Shown here piece by piece: positions 33,241 to 43,780 of a stretch of DNA of 64,000 nt. Position 1 is the stretch's first letter; each line of letters starts with the position of its first letter. The notes below the pieces were generated by a model. That model saw nothing but the letters and a program-made list of their open reading frames with translations. It did no database searches and was not told where the DNA came from. The stretch covers positions 2,482,001 to 2,546,000 of the forward strand of contig NZ_CP018155.1 of assembly GCF_001889045.1 (NCBI RefSeq), given 5' to 3'. The translations under genes and the position numbers were made by a program. This stretch comes from Tenacibaculum todarodis (lineage in GTDB: Bacteria; Bacteroidota; Bacteroidia; Flavobacteriales; Flavobacteriaceae).

Positions 33241-36200
33241 ATGCTGAAGAAGCAAGGACTTTATTTGCCCGAATTTGAACATGAAAATTGCGGAGCTGGG
33301 TTTATTTGTAACCTTAAAGGAGAGAAGACAAATCAAATAATACATGATGCATTAGAGATTCTTGTGAAGTTAGAACACCGTGGAGGTGTAAGTTCTGATG
33401 GAAAAACAGGAGATGGAGCAGGATTGTTAATAGATATACCGCATGCGTACTTTAGAAGAGTTTGTGGGTTTAAGGTTCCTGTAAAAGGAAAATATGCTGT
33501 TGGAATGGTGTTTTTACCAAAAAACATTAACCAATATAAGTTTTGTAAAGATACTTTTGAAAAAGAAATTATTGCACAAGGTCTTTCTGTAATTGGATGG
33601 AGAGAAGTGCCAGTAGATTCTACTCAACTAGGAGAAATAGCTTTAGCTTCAGAACCAAATATAGAACAACTTTTTGTTGGAAAATCTAATGAGGTTTCTG
33701 AACAAGACTTTAATGCAAAACTATATGCTGCACGTAAAATAACAGAACATACCATTGCGAACTCAAAAATGTCGCAAAGTTCTTATTTCTATGTGTCTAG
33801 TTTATCAACCAATACACTTATTTATAAAGGTATTATAATGCCTGAAGATATTGGGCCGTATTATAAAGATTTACAAGCAACAGATTTAGTAACACGTTTA
33901 GCATTAGTACACCAACGTTTTTCAACCAACACAATGCCTACTTGGGAGCTAGCGCAACCTTTTCGATTTATGTGTCAAAATGGTGAAATAAACACATTGC
34001 GTGGTAATGTTAGTAGAATGCGTGTTCGAGAAGAAATCATGAAAAGTGATGTTTTTGGACCACAAATAGAAAAGTTATTTCCAATTATATTACCAGGAAA
34101 ATCAGATTCAGCTTCAATGGATATGGTTGTTGAATTGTTAACACATACTGGGCGTTCTTTACCTGAAGTAATGATGATGATGATTCCTGAAGCTTGGGAA
34201 AAACACAAAACAATGTCTCCAGAGCGTAAAGCATTTTACGAGTACAATTCTTGTATTATGGAACCTTGGGATGGACCAGCTTCTGTACCATTTACAGATG
34301 GAAATTATATTGGTGCCTTATTAGACAGAAACGGATTAAGACCGTCTAGATATACAGTTACCAAAAGTGGTAAATTAATTATGTCTTCAGAAATTGGTGT
34401 AGTGGATATTGCACCAGAAGATGTAGAAAGTCATGGACGTTTAGAACCAGGTAAAATGTTTTTAGTAGACATGAACCAAGGTAGAATTATAAATGACGAA
34501 GAAATAAAGAGTAAAATTGTTAAAGAAAGACCGTATCAAGAGTGGTTAGACAAAACAAGATTGCACTTAAAAGATTTACCTTATACTGGTGAAACTTGCC
34601 CAGTAGAAACTACCGATATTAGAACAAGGCAACGTTTATTTAACTATACGTTTGAAGATATACAAGAGGTAATTACGCCAATGGCTCAAAAATCTAAAGA
34701 AGCTTTGGGTTCTATGGGAATTGATACTCCTTTGGCAGTTTTATCTAACAAACCTCAAATAATTTCAAACTATTTTAAGCAATTATTTGCGCAAGTAACG
34801 AATCCGCCTTTAGACGGAATTCGTGAAGAAATAGTAACAGACATTAGTTTGTCCTTAGGTAAGGACAGAAACATTTTCAGCATTACAGAAAGACAATGTA
34901 GAAAATTAAAAATCCAAAACCCGGTAATTTCTAATGACGATTTAGATAAAATAAGAAATATTTCTGTTGAAAGTTTTAAGGCAGAAACTGTAAGTATTTT
35001 ATATCAAAAAGATAAAGGGCTTAATGGACTAGAAGACGCTTTAGACAATATTATTGTTCAAATTGAAAAAGCACTAGATAGAAAAACTAACATTATAATT
35101 TTATCAGATAGAGGTGTAAATGAAGATTTAGCTCCAATTCCTGCTTTATTAGCTTGTTCTTATGTAAATCATCAAATGAATCGTTTACGTAAGCGTTCTT
35201 ATTTCGATATTATTATTGAATCAGCAGAACCACGAGAGCCACATCATTTTGCAACTTTATTTGGTTATGGAGCAAGTGCTGTGAATCCATATATGGTAAA
35301 TGAAATTATTAGATCGCAAGTAAAAGAAGGTTTTATAACTGGAATGGACGAGCAAAAAGCGGTTGATAATTTTAATACTGCTATTGGAAAAGGTATTTTA
35401 AAAGTGATGAACAAAATAGGAATCTCAACATTACATTCTTATAGAGGTTCTCAAATATTTGAAATTGTAGGTTTTAATTCTCAATTTGTGGAAAAATACT
35501 TCCCATACACAGCTTCTAGAATTGAAGGAATTGGATTGTATGAAATTGAAAAAGAAATTAATTTACGTTATAAACACGCATATCCAACTACAGAAGTTAA
35601 TAAGAGTTTAGGTTTAAACATTGGTGGTGATTACAGATGGAGACGTAACGGAGAAAAGCACTTATTTAACCCAACTACTGTTGCAAAATTACAACAAGCT
35701 GTTAGGTTAAGCGATCAAGCAAGTTATGATGTATATGCAAAAACCATCAACGAGCAATCAAAAAATTTAATGACCATTCGTGGTTTATTCGAATTTAATA
35801 ATATTGATCCAATTTCTATTGATGAGGTAGAACCTTGGACAGAAATTGTAAAACGTTTTAAAACGGGAGCAATGTCTTACGGGTCAATTTCTCGTGAAGC
35901 ACATGAAAACTTAGCAATTGCAATGAACAGAATTGGAGGAAAATCTAATTCTGGAGAAGGAGGAGAAGATAGAAGACGTTTTCAACCAGATGTAAATGGA
36001 GACAGTAGAAATTCTGCTATTAAACAAGTAGCTTCTGGGCGTTTTGGAGTAACTTCTCATTATTTAGCCAATGCTAAAGAGATTCAAATTAAAATGGCAC
36101 AAGGTGCAAAACCTGGAGAAGGTGGTCAGTTACCGGGTGAAAAAGTATTGCCATGGATTGCATCGGCAAGAAATTCAACTCCGTTTGTTGGGTTAATTTC

Positions 36201-37755
36201 TCCGCCTCCGCATCACGATATTTATTCAATTGAAGATTTAGCACAATTAATTTACGATTTAAAAAATGCAAATCGTGAAGCAAGAATTAATGTTAAATTA
36301 GTATCAGAAGTTGGTGTTGGAACTATTGCTGCAGGTGTTGCTAAAGCAAAAGCAGATGTAGTTTTAATTGCAGGTTATGATGGTGGAACAGGTGCATCAC
36401 CTTTAACATCTTTAAAACACGCAGGTTTACCTTGGGAACTTGGTTTAGCCGAAGCACAACAAACTTTAGTGCTTAATAATTTAAGAAGTAGAATTGTTGT
36501 AGAATGTGATGGTCAATTAAAGACAGGACGAGATGTAGCAATTGCAGCATTATTAGGAGCAGAAGAATTTGGTTTTGCAACAGCTCCTTTAGTAGCCTCA
36601 GGATGTATTATGATGCGTAAATGTCATTTAAATACGTGTCCAGTTGGTATAGCAACACAAGATAAAGAGTTGCGTAAAAACTTTAAAGGAACACCAGAAC
36701 ACGTTATTAATTTCTTCTATTATATAGCAGAAGAATTAAGAAGTATTATGGCTGAATTAGGGTTTAGATCTATGGATGAAATGATTGGTCAAACACATAA
36801 AATAAATGCAAATAAAGCAATTAGTCATTATAAAGCTAAAGGTTTAGATTTATCTTCAATCTTACACAGACCAGCTGGTTATAGAGAAATGCCTGTTAAA
36901 AATTCTGAAAAACAAGATCATAATTTAGATAATGTTTTAGATTTTACAATTCTTAAAGATTCGCACAGAGCATTGTATAGAAAAGAGCAAATGGCACTTT
37001 CCTATCCAATAAGTAATACAGATCGTACAGTTGGAGCTATTGTTAGTAATGAAATTTCAAAAATATATGGTCATTTAGGTTTACCTGAAGACACATTGAA
37101 TATAAATTTTGAAGGCTCAGCAGGTCAAAGTTTTGGAGCTTTTGGTGCACCTGGTTTAACGTTTAAGCTAGAAGGAAATACAAACGATTATTTAGGAAAA
37201 GGTTTATCTGGAGCTAAATTAATTGTTAAAAAACCAGCCAAAGCAGATTTTATTGCAGAAAACAATATCATTATTGGTAATGTTTGCTTGTTTGGAGCAG
37301 TTAGTGGAGAAGCATATATAAATGGAATTGCAGGAGAACGTTTTGCTGTTAGAAATTCTGGAGCAATAACAGTTGTAGAAGGAGTTGGAGATCACTGTTG
37401 TGAGTATATGACAGGAGGAAAAGTAGTTGTTCTTGGTAAAACAGGAAGAAACTTTGCTGCAGGAATGAGTGGAGGAATCGCTTATGTATATGATCCAGAA
37501 AATAAGTTTGTAAACGGATTATGTAACACCGAAACAATTGAGTTTGAAAAGATTCTCAAGAAAGATGCAAATGATTTAAAAGCCATGATTGAAAAGCATG
37601 TAAAATATACAGAAAGTAAATTAGGTGAAAAATTATTAGCTAACTGGGAAACAAGCTTAAAGAATTTTGTTCGCGTAATGCCAACGGAATACAAGCGTGC
37701 TCTAAAACGTTTAGAGACAGAAGTACAAATGGTAGAAGAATTAGAAACAGTATAG
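33241..37755 (+). CDS. gltB: glutamate synthase large subunit
   Basis: A 1504-residue enzyme that transfers the amide of glutamine to 2-oxoglutarate with GltD. The N-terminal glutaminase nucleophile is Cys17 (HENCGAGF), exposed after removal of a short propeptide. The FMN domain shows [20 protein letters not shown], the [3Fe-4S] ligands are in [15 protein letters not shown], and the C-terminal GXGXG-type beta-helix (about 1260-1450) is present. I choose ATG 33241 over the in-frame TTG at 33235, because it gives the usual [18 protein letters not shown] start. It is divergent from the PII-amt operon and four bases upstream of gltD. Confidence 0.97.
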   Translation: MLKKQGLYLPEFEHENCGAGFICNLKGEKTNQIIHDALEILVKLEHRGGVSSDGKTGDGAGLLIDIPHAYFRRVCGFKVPVKGKYAVGMVFLPKNINQYKFCKDTFEKEIIAQGLSVIGWREVPVDSTQLGEIALASEPNIEQLFVGKSNEVSEQDFNAKLYAARKITEHTIANSKMSQSSYFYVSSLSTNTLIYKGIIMPEDIGPYYKDLQATDLVTRLALVHQRFSTNTMPTWELAQPFRFMCQNGEINTLRGNVSRMRVREEIMKSDVFGPQIEKLFPIILPGKSDSASMDMVVELLTHTGRSLPEVMMMMIPEAWEKHKTMSPERKAFYEYNSCIMEPWDGPASVPFTDGNYIGALLDRNGLRPSRYTVTKSGKLIMSSEIGVVDIAPEDVESHGRLEPGKMFLVDMNQGRIINDEEIKSKIVKERPYQEWLDKTRLHLKDLPYTGETCPVETTDIRTRQRLFNYTFEDIQEVITPMAQKSKEALGSMGIDTPLAVLSNKPQIISNYFKQLFAQVTNPPLDGIREEIVTDISLSLGKDRNIFSITERQCRKLKIQNPVISNDDLDKIRNISVESFKAETVSILYQKDKGLNGLEDALDNIIVQIEKALDRKTNIIILSDRGVNEDLAPIPALLACSYVNHQMNRLRKRSYFDIIIESAEPREPHHFATLFGYGASAVNPYMVNEIIRSQVKEGFITGMDEQKAVDNFNTAIGKGILKVMNKIGISTLHSYRGSQIFEIVGFNSQFVEKYFPYTASRIEGIGLYEIEKEINLRYKHAYPTTEVNKSLGLNIGGDYRWRRNGEKHLFNPTTVAKLQQAVRLSDQASYDVYAKTINEQSKNLMTIRGLFEFNNIDPISIDEVEPWTEIVKRFKTGAMSYGSISREAHENLAIAMNRIGGKSNSGEGGEDRRRFQPDVNGDSRNSAIKQVASGRFGVTSHYLANAKEIQIKMAQGAKPGEGGQLPGEKVLPWIASARNSTPFVGLISPPPHHDIYSIEDLAQLIYDLKNANREARINVKLVSEVGVGTIAAGVAKAKADVVLIAGYDGGTGASPLTSLKHAGLPWELGLAEAQQTLVLNNLRSRIVVECDGQLKTGRDVAIAALLGAEEFGFATAPLVASGCIMMRKCHLNTCPVGIATQDKELRKNFKGTPEHVINFFYYIAEELRSIMAELGFRSMDEMIGQTHKINANKAISHYKAKGLDLSSILHRPAGYREMPVKNSEKQDHNLDNVLDFTILKDSHRALYRKEQMALSYPISNTDRTVGAIVSNEISKIYGHLGLPEDTLNINFEGSAGQSFGAFGAPGLTFKLEGNTNDYLGKGLSGAKLIVKKPAKADFIAENNIIIGNVCLFGAVSGEAYINGIAGERFAVRNSGAITVVEGVGDHCCEYMTGGKVVVLGKTGRNFAAGMSGGIAYVYDPENKFVNGLCNTETIEFEKILKKDANDLKAMIEKHVKYTESKLGEKLLANWETSLKNFVRVMPTEYKRALKRLETEVQMVEELETV

Positions 37756-37759
37756 AACA

Positions 37760-39223
37760 ATGGGAAAAGTAACAGGTTTTAAAGAATTCGAAAGAAAAGA
37801 TGAGTCTTACAAGCCAGTAAAGGATCGTGTAAAGCATTATAATGAGTTTACAGTTCCTTTAAAGGATAAAGACATGGCAGAACAAGGTTCTCGTTGTATG
37901 GATTGTGGAATTCCATTTTGCCATAGTGGTTGTCCATTAGGTAATCTAATTCCAGATTTTAATCACATGGTTCACCAAGGTGAATGGCAAAAAGCATCGT
38001 GGATATTACATTCAACAAATAATTTCCCTGAATTTACAGGACGTTTATGTCCTGCTCCTTGTGAGCAAGCGTGTGTTTTAGGTATTATTGAAGATCCAAT
38101 TTCAATAGAAAATATTGAAAAAAACATCGTAGAACGTGCTTTTAAAGAAGGTTGGATTAAGCCTCAACCACCAAAAGTAAGAACAGGTAAAACTATTGCA
38201 GTTGTAGGTTCTGGACCAGCAGGTTTAGCAACAGCACAACAATTAAATAGAGCAGGACACACCGTTACTGTTTTTGAAAGAGATGATGCTATTGGAGGAT
38301 TATTACGTTACGGAATTCCTAATTTTAAAATGGAAAAAGGTATTATAGATCGTCGTTTAGCAATATTAGAAGCTGAGGGAATTATCTTTAAAACGAACGT
38401 AAATGTTGGTGTTAATTATGATGTTGAAGACTTAAAAAAGTTTGATGCAGTTGTACTTTGTGGAGGAGCTACGGAAAGAAGAAGTTTACCAACACCAGGA
38501 ATTGATGCAGTTGGAGTTGTACAGGCAATGGACTTTTTAACACAGCAAACAAAAGTTGTTTTTGGTCAAAAAGTAAAAGATCAAATTTTAGCAACGGATA
38601 AAAATGTAATTGTAATTGGTGGTGGAGATACAGGATCAGATTGTATTGGTACATCTAACAGACAAGGAGCAAAATCGGTAGTTAATTTCGAAATTATGCC
38701 AAAACCTCCAGGACATAGATCACCAGCAACACCTTGGCCATATTGGCCATTACAGTTAAAAACATCTACGTCTCATAAAGAAGGTGTAGAAAGAAACTGG
38801 TTAATAAATACCAAAGAATTTGTTACCAATGCAAAAGGAAAACTTACTGCTTTGAAAACAGTAAATGTTGAGTGGGAAATGGTTCCGGGTGAACGTCCAA
38901 AACTAATTGAAATTGCAGGTACTGAGAAAACTTGGAAATGCGATTTAGCGTTATTGGCTTTAGGTTTTACAGGTCCAGAAAGCACTATTGCAGATAAATT
39001 AGGCTTAGAAAGAGATGTTCGTTCTAATTATAAAGCAACGTATGGAAAATATCAAACTAACATTCCAAATATATTTACTGCAGGAGATATGCGTAGAGGT
39101 CAATCTTTAATTGTTTGGGCTATTTCTGAAGGAAGAGAAGCAGCGCGTCAAGTAGATATTTATTTAATGGGTAAATCTGATTTAGCTACAAAAAATGAAG
39201 AAGGAGATTTGGTAGGATTGTAA
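37760..39223 (+). CDS. gltD: glutamate synthase small subunit
   Basis: A 487-residue FAD and iron-sulfur subunit that feeds electrons from NAD(P)H to GltB. Cysteines for two [4Fe-4S] clusters lie near the N-terminus (CMDCGIPFCHSGCPLGN and CPAPCEQAC). An FAD Rossmann motif follows (VVGSGPAGLATA, about 148), then an NAD(P)H motif (VIGGGDTGSDCIG, about 283) and the C-terminal TAGDMRRGQSLIVWA flavin contact. Length is normal. It starts four bases after gltB, and a class V aminotransferase gene follows 37 bp later, probably on the same transcript. Confidence 0.97.
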   Translation: MGKVTGFKEFERKDESYKPVKDRVKHYNEFTVPLKDKDMAEQGSRCMDCGIPFCHSGCPLGNLIPDFNHMVHQGEWQKASWILHSTNNFPEFTGRLCPAPCEQACVLGIIEDPISIENIEKNIVERAFKEGWIKPQPPKVRTGKTIAVVGSGPAGLATAQQLNRAGHTVTVFERDDAIGGLLRYGIPNFKMEKGIIDRRLAILEAEGIIFKTNVNVGVNYDVEDLKKFDAVVLCGGATERRSLPTPGIDAVGVVQAMDFLTQQTKVVFGQKVKDQILATDKNVIVIGGGDTGSDCIGTSNRQGAKSVVNFEIMPKPPGHRSPATPWPYWPLQLKTSTSHKEGVERNWLINTKEFVTNAKGKLTALKTVNVEWEMVPGERPKLIEIAGTEKTWKCDLALLALGFTGPESTIADKLGLERDVRSNYKATYGKYQTNIPNIFTAGDMRRGQSLIVWAISEGREAARQVDIYLMGKSDLATKNEEGDLVGL

Positions 39224-39260
39224 AAAAACTTATTTTTATAGAAATCACAAAAGTTCAAAA

Positions 39261-40427
39261 ATGAAAAGTAGAAAGTTATTAATGATTCCTGGTCCAATTG
39301 AGTTTGAACCATCTGTATTAAGAGCAATGGGAGAAGCAACTACAAGTCATGTTGCGCCCAATTTTATAGAAACCTTTGGAAATTGTTTAGATTTAATACA
39401 AAATGTATGGCAATCTCCAAATGGACAGCCATTTTTAATTGCAGGTAGCGGTACTTTAGCAATGGATATGGCAATTTCTAACCTAATTGAAAAAGGTGAA
39501 AACGCATTAGTAATTTCTACTGGATATTTTGGAGAACGTTTTAAAGATATTCTTACTACTTACGGAGCAAATGTAACTGTTCTTACAGCTGCTATTGGAG
39601 ACGTTGTTTCTTTAAATGATATAGAAACTGAGTTAAAAAATAAAGATTACAAGTTAGTAACTATGACTCATGTAGACACTTCTACAGGAGTTTTAGTAGA
39701 CCCAAAACCAGTTGCGGCACTTGCTAAAAAATACAATGCATTAAGTATTTTAGATGGAGTTTGCTCTGTTGCAGGAGAAGAAATTCAGCAAGATAATTGG
39801 GGAATAGATATTGTTTTTACAGGATCTCAAAAAGCAATTGGAGTTCCGCCAGGTTTAGCACTTTTAGTTGCTTCACCTAAAGCAATGGAAACTTGGAAAA
39901 ACAGAAAAACACCAGTACAAAGTTATTATTCCGATTGGAAAAACTGGTTGCCAATTATGAAAGCATATCAAAATAGAAAACCATCTTATTTTGGCACACC
40001 AGCTGTTAATTTAATAAGAGCTTTGGAGGTAAGTTTAGAGTTGATTAACAAACAAGGAATTACAAATAGAACAAACGTTCATAAAAAGTACGCGAAGGCT
40101 TTTCAAAAAGCAATTGTAGCAATTGGATTAGAGTTAGTTCCAAATTCAACAGAAATCACGGCAAATACGCTTTCAGCAATTTATTACCCAAGAGAAATTG
40201 ATGGTAATGAGTTCCGTAAGCAAGTAGGAGAATTAGGTGTTATTATTGCTGGTGGATTACATGCAGAAATAAAAGCAACATATTTTAGAGTTGGTCACAT
40301 GGGTTCTATTAATGCAGCAGATATTACAACTACATTAAGTGCTATTGAATATGGTTTATCTAAAGTAGGTTATACTTTTAAATTAGGAAGTTCACTTGCT
40401 ACTTTTCAAAAAGAATTGTTAGCTTAA
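39261..40427 (+). CDS. class V aminotransferase (alanine-glyoxylate/serine-pyruvate type)
   Basis: A 388-residue PLP enzyme of the AGXT family. It has MIPGPIEFEP at the N-terminus, AGSGTLAMDM (PLP phosphate region), LDGVCSVAGEE with Asp165, and the Schiff-base lysine Lys191 in FTGSQKAIGVPPG. The late Arg in YFRVGHMG would bind the substrate carboxylate. Family members use alanine, serine or glyoxylate; the exact pair cannot be read here. Following gltBD, it may move amino groups between glutamate-derived and C2/C3 compounds. A bidirectional terminator follows, shared with argH. Confidence 0.85.
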   Translation: MKSRKLLMIPGPIEFEPSVLRAMGEATTSHVAPNFIETFGNCLDLIQNVWQSPNGQPFLIAGSGTLAMDMAISNLIEKGENALVISTGYFGERFKDILTTYGANVTVLTAAIGDVVSLNDIETELKNKDYKLVTMTHVDTSTGVLVDPKPVAALAKKYNALSILDGVCSVAGEEIQQDNWGIDIVFTGSQKAIGVPPGLALLVASPKAMETWKNRKTPVQSYYSDWKNWLPIMKAYQNRKPSYFGTPAVNLIRALEVSLELINKQGITNRTNVHKKYAKAFQKAIVAIGLELVPNSTEITANTLSAIYYPREIDGNEFRKQVGELGVIIAGGLHAEIKATYFRVGHMGSINAADITTTLSAIEYGLSKVGYTFKLGSSLATFQKELLA

Positions 40428-40449
40428 GAATTTATATTTAGTATTAAAT

Positions 40450-40482
40450 AATCCCCAAAACGATAAGTTCTGGGGATTTTTA
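40450..40482. terminator. bidirectional terminator between the gltB and arg operons
   Basis: AATCCCCA (40450-40457) pairs with TGGGGATT (40471-40478), with T and A runs outside. It lies between the converging aminotransferase and argH stop codons. Confidence 0.85.
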
Positions 40483-40489
40483 ATTTTTC

Positions 40490-41764
40490 TTACTTCGGAT
40501 ATTTCTCACGAATTTTATCCAAACTCAAATTATGAATACTACCAACATGAGAGTGTTGTTTTCCTAAATCTGGTTTGTAAGTTCCTGCTTGTACTTGTCC
40601 GCCAATTTGTTGATACGCTTCTCTAAAAGACATGCCTTCAACTACTAAATTATTTATTGAATCTACCGTAAATAAGTATTGATATTTCTCATCATTCAAA
40701 TCAATATCTTTTACAATTACTTGCTGAATTGAATAATTAAAGATGTCTAAAATATCTTTTACATCTTCAAAAGCAGCAATAATGTTTTCTTTCAATAACT
40801 GAAAATCTCTGTGATAACCTGTTGGTAAATTGTTGGTAATCATAACCATTTCTGTGTGTAATGCCTGAATTTTATTACATTTTCCACGGATTAATTCAAA
40901 AACATCAGGATTTTTCTTGTGTGGCATAATGCTACTTCCTGTTGTTAATTCATCAGGAAAAGAAATAAAACCAAAATTCTGACTCATATACAAACAAACA
41001 TCCATTGCAAAACGAGACATGGTATTACACAATCCGCCTAATGCAGATGCAATAGAACGCTCACTTTTTCCACGACTTAATTGTGCTGCAACTACATTAT
41101 ATTTCATTGTTGCAAATTCTAATTCTTTGGTGGTTAAATCTCTATCAATAGGAAAAGAAGAACCATAACCAGCGGCAGAACCTAAAGGATTTTGATCAAC
41201 AACTCTAGAAACGGCATTTAAAACATATACATCATCAATTAACAATTCTGCATACGCAGAAAACCATAACCCAAATGATGATGGCATTGCTACTTGCAAA
41301 TGTGTATAACCAGGTAATAAACTTTCTTTGTGTGTTTCAGCTAAACCTAAAAGCGTATCAAATAAGGTTTTAGTCTTATCATTTATAACTGCTAAATTTT
41401 CTTTGTAATACAATTGAAGTGCTACTAAAACTTGGTCGTTTCTAGAACGTGCAGTGTGAATTTTCTTCCCAACTTCACCTAGTTTATTTGTTAACTCCCA
41501 TTCAATTTTAGAGTGTACATCTTCAAAAGAAGGTTCAATAACAAACGTTCCGTTTTCAATATCATTTGCTAATTCTTGTAAGCCTTTTTTAAGGTCTTTT
41601 AATTCTTCAGCAGTAATAATACCAATAGATTCTAGCATTATTGCGTGTGCCAAAGAAGCCTGAACATCATATTTTGCAATGTGAATATCAATTTCTCTAT
41701 CATTACCAACCGTAAAGTTTTCTATTTGTTTGTCTATTGAAAATCCTTTATCCCACAACTTCAT
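40490..41764 (-). CDS. argH: argininosuccinate lyase
   Basis: A 424-residue enzyme splitting argininosuccinate into arginine and fumarate, the last step of the pathway. The fumarase-superfamily signature with the catalytic Ser loop GSSIMPHKKNPD is present, as are the N-terminal DRE and HTARSRNDQV segments. It is shorter than E. coli ArgH (about 457) because the C-terminal end is trimmed, with the last residues HNLSLDKIREKYPK, as in other Bacteroidota. It is the final gene of the arg operon and is separated from argE by a hairpin repeat. Confidence 0.96.
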   Translation of the reverse strand: MKLWDKGFSIDKQIENFTVGNDREIDIHIAKYDVQASLAHAIMLESIGIITAEELKDLKKGLQELANDIENGTFVIEPSFEDVHSKIEWELTNKLGEVGKKIHTARSRNDQVLVALQLYYKENLAVINDKTKTLFDTLLGLAETHKESLLPGYTHLQVAMPSSFGLWFSAYAELLIDDVYVLNAVSRVVDQNPLGSAAGYGSSFPIDRDLTTKELEFATMKYNVVAAQLSRGKSERSIASALGGLCNTMSRFAMDVCLYMSQNFGFISFPDELTTGSSIMPHKKNPDVFELIRGKCNKIQALHTEMVMITNNLPTGYHRDFQLLKENIIAAFEDVKDILDIFNYSIQQVIVKDIDLNDEKYQYLFTVDSINNLVVEGMSFREAYQQIGGQVQAGTYKPDLGKQHSHVGSIHNLSLDKIREKYPK

Positions 41765-41778
41765 AATTTTTATATTTT

Positions 41779-41855
41779 GTCATTCCTGCGTAGGCAGGAA
41801 TCTTATTAATGTTAGGTCTAATTTATTTTGAGATTCCTGCCTTCGCAGGAATGAC
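41779..41855. repeat. hairpin repeat GTCATTCCTGC type (argE-argH spacer)
   Basis: A 25-base arm at 41779-41803 (GTCATTCCTGCGTAGGCAGG at its start) is nearly perfectly inverted at 41831-41855. Each arm is itself a small palindrome (CCTGC..GCAGG). This is a type seen scattered in many flavobacterial genomes, to my recollection. It occupies most of the 98-bp space between two arg genes. Confidence 0.8.
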
Positions 41856-41862
41856 AGCCTAA

Positions 41863-42930
41863 TTAAACAATTACTCTATTCAACAATTCAACGTATATTT
41901 TAATTCCTTCTTCAATTTCAGCTAAATAAATAAATTCATTAGCAGAATGAGAACGTGTACTGTCTCCAGGACCTAATTTTAAAGATTGACAAGTTAATAC
42001 AGACTGGTCTGATAAGGTTGGAGAACCATAGGTTTCTCTTCCCATTTCAATTCCTGCTTTTACTAAATCGTGTTCAGTAGAAATAGAAGACGAATTTAAT
42101 CGTAAACTTCTAGGTGTTATTTTGGTACAAGGTGATTTTTCTTGTAACAGATCTGCAATTTCCTGATTAGAATAGGCATCATTAACGCGAACATCCAGAA
42201 CCAAATCTACATGTGCTGGAACAACATTATGCTGTTTACCAGCGTTAATTTGAGTGACTGTCATTTTTACATCACCTAAAGCTTCAGAAGTTTTTTCAAA
42301 CTTAAAATCTTTAAACCATTGTAAAACTTCAATAGTATTATAAATTGAATTGTTGTTATTTGGATGGGCAGCATGACTTGGAGTTCCTTCTACAACAGCA
42401 TCAAAAACAACCAAACCTTTTTCTGCAACTGCTAAGTTCATTAAAGTAGGTTCTCCAACAATAGCAACATCTATGTGTGGAATTATAGAAAGCATACTGT
42501 TTAATCCATCTGGACCACTACTTTCTTCTTCTGCAGAAGCCACAATTACCAAATTATATTTTAGGTTTTCTTGCGCGTAAAAGTTGGTAAAAGTTGCAAT
42601 TAAAGAAACCAAACAACCACCAGCATCATTTGAACCTAAACCATACAATTTACCGTCTTCAACAATCGCTTTTAAAGGATCGTTTGTATAAGCAGAATTT
42701 GGTTTAACAGTATCGTGGTGAGAGTTTAATAATAATGTTGGTTTACTTTTATCAAAATGTTTGTTGGTTGCCCAAATGTTATTTTTAGTTCTTTTAAACG
42801 GAATTTCGTTCTCTAGAAACCAAGCTTCAATAAGTTTGGCTGTATTTTCTTCTTCGGAAGAAAATGATTGTGTTTCAATCAAATTCTTTAAAAGTGAAAT
42901 TGCGTTTTTTGTTAATTTTTCGATATTCAT
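41863..42930 (-). CDS. argE: M20-family N-acyl-ornithine deacylase (ArgE type)
   Basis: A 355-residue metallopeptidase-fold hydrolase that would remove the N-acyl group in the arginine route. Metal-ligand motifs are visible: NSHHDTVKP, GLGSNDAGGC, the catalytic and bridging Glu pair in ASAEEESSGPDG, and a late HSANE. The dimerisation domain lies at about 175-285. Since the operon uses a Bacteroidota-type carbamoyltransferase, the substrate should be N-acetyl- or N-succinyl-citrulline rather than acyl-ornithine, which is inference. One base separates it from argB. DapE is the main alternative, but the operon argues for ArgE. Confidence 0.88.
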   Translation of the reverse strand: MNIEKLTKNAISLLKNLIETQSFSSEEENTAKLIEAWFLENEIPFKRTKNNIWATNKHFDKSKPTLLLNSHHDTVKPNSAYTNDPLKAIVEDGKLYGLGSNDAGGCLVSLIATFTNFYAQENLKYNLVIVASAEEESSGPDGLNSMLSIIPHIDVAIVGEPTLMNLAVAEKGLVVFDAVVEGTPSHAAHPNNNNSIYNTIEVLQWFKDFKFEKTSEALGDVKMTVTQINAGKQHNVVPAHVDLVLDVRVNDAYSNQEIADLLQEKSPCTKITPRSLRLNSSSISTEHDLVKAGIEMGRETYGSPTLSDQSVLTCQSLKLGPGDSTRSHSANEFIYLAEIEEGIKIYVELLNRVIV

Positions 42931-42931
42931 T

Positions 42932-43708
42932 TTATAATGTAATAGTTGTAAAATTGTCGTTCTCTTTTGTTAACATAGCGGTATTTCCAATATGTACTTT
43001 AGACACTCCATTATTTAAAGCATCAAAGCAATTATCTATTTTCGGAATCATTCCGTCAGTAATAATTTCAGTTGTTAATAATTCTTTGTAGGTGTCAGCA
43101 TTTATAGTTTTTATAACTGAATTTTTATCATTAAAATCTTTTAAAACACCATTCAATTCAAAACAATAGTAAATTGAAGTGTCGTAGATTTTACTCATTC
43201 CAACACCAATTGTACTTGCAATGGTATCGGCGTTTGTGTTTAATAATTGTCCGTTTCCATCATGCGTAATTGCACAAAAAACAGGTGTAAAATCGGCTTT
43301 AATTAGTTTATCTATTGAATTAGATGCAACTTTTTTAACATCACCAACAAAACCAAAATCGACTTCTTTTACAGGTCTTTTTTCTGATTGAATACTGTTG
43401 ATGTCTGCTCCTGTTAAACCAATTGCATCAACGTTTAAAGCTTGTAATTTAGCCACTATATTTTTGTTGACTAAACCTCCATAAACCATGGTAATTACCT
43501 CTAAAGTTTCTCCATCAGTAATACGTCTACCATTTACCATTTTAGATTCAATACCTAGTTTAGATGCAATATGAGTAGCACGTTTTCCGCCTCCATGAAC
43601 GAGAATTTTATTTCCTTCTAGGTTAGAAAATAATTTTAAGAAAGCATTTAAAGAAGTTTCATCTTCAATAATATTTCCGCCAATTTTTATGATTGATAGT
43701 TTTTCCAT
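42932..43708 (-). CDS. argB: N-acyl-glutamate kinase (acetylglutamate kinase)
   Basis: A 258-residue amino-acid kinase that phosphorylates the gamma-carboxyl of N-acylglutamate. The nucleotide loop IKIGGNIIED and the substrate loop VHGGGKRATHIA are clear, as is the C-terminal ITDGMIPKI segment. It lacks the N-terminal helix of arginine-sensitive, hexameric kinases, so feedback by arginine through this enzyme is unlikely, which is an inference from length. It follows the carbamoyltransferase gene after 72 bp occupied by a hairpin repeat and is one base before argE. Acetyl or succinyl substrate cannot be told from sequence alone. Confidence 0.94.
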   Translation of the reverse strand: MEKLSIIKIGGNIIEDETSLNAFLKLFSNLEGNKILVHGGGKRATHIASKLGIESKMVNGRRITDGETLEVITMVYGGLVNKNIVAKLQALNVDAIGLTGADINSIQSEKRPVKEVDFGFVGDVKKVASNSIDKLIKADFTPVFCAITHDGNGQLLNTNADTIASTIGVGMSKIYDTSIYYCFELNGVLKDFNDKNSVIKTINADTYKELLTTEIITDGMIPKIDNCFDALNNGVSKVHIGNTAMLTKENDNFTTITL

Positions 43709-43712
43709 AAGT

Positions 43713-43770
43713 GCTGAACTTGTTTCAGTATCTTTTTGTTTATTGTTAGATTCTGAATCAAGTTCAGAAT
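43713..43770. repeat. hairpin repeat GCTGAACTTG type (argF'-argB spacer)
   Basis: GCTGAACTTGTTTCAGTATC (43713-43732) is nearly inverted at 43749-43770 (GATTCTGAATCAAGTTCAG...). It fills the 72-bp spacer. It is a different family from the other arg-operon repeats but has the same two-armed design. Confidence 0.75.
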
Positions 43771-43780
43771 TACGAAAACT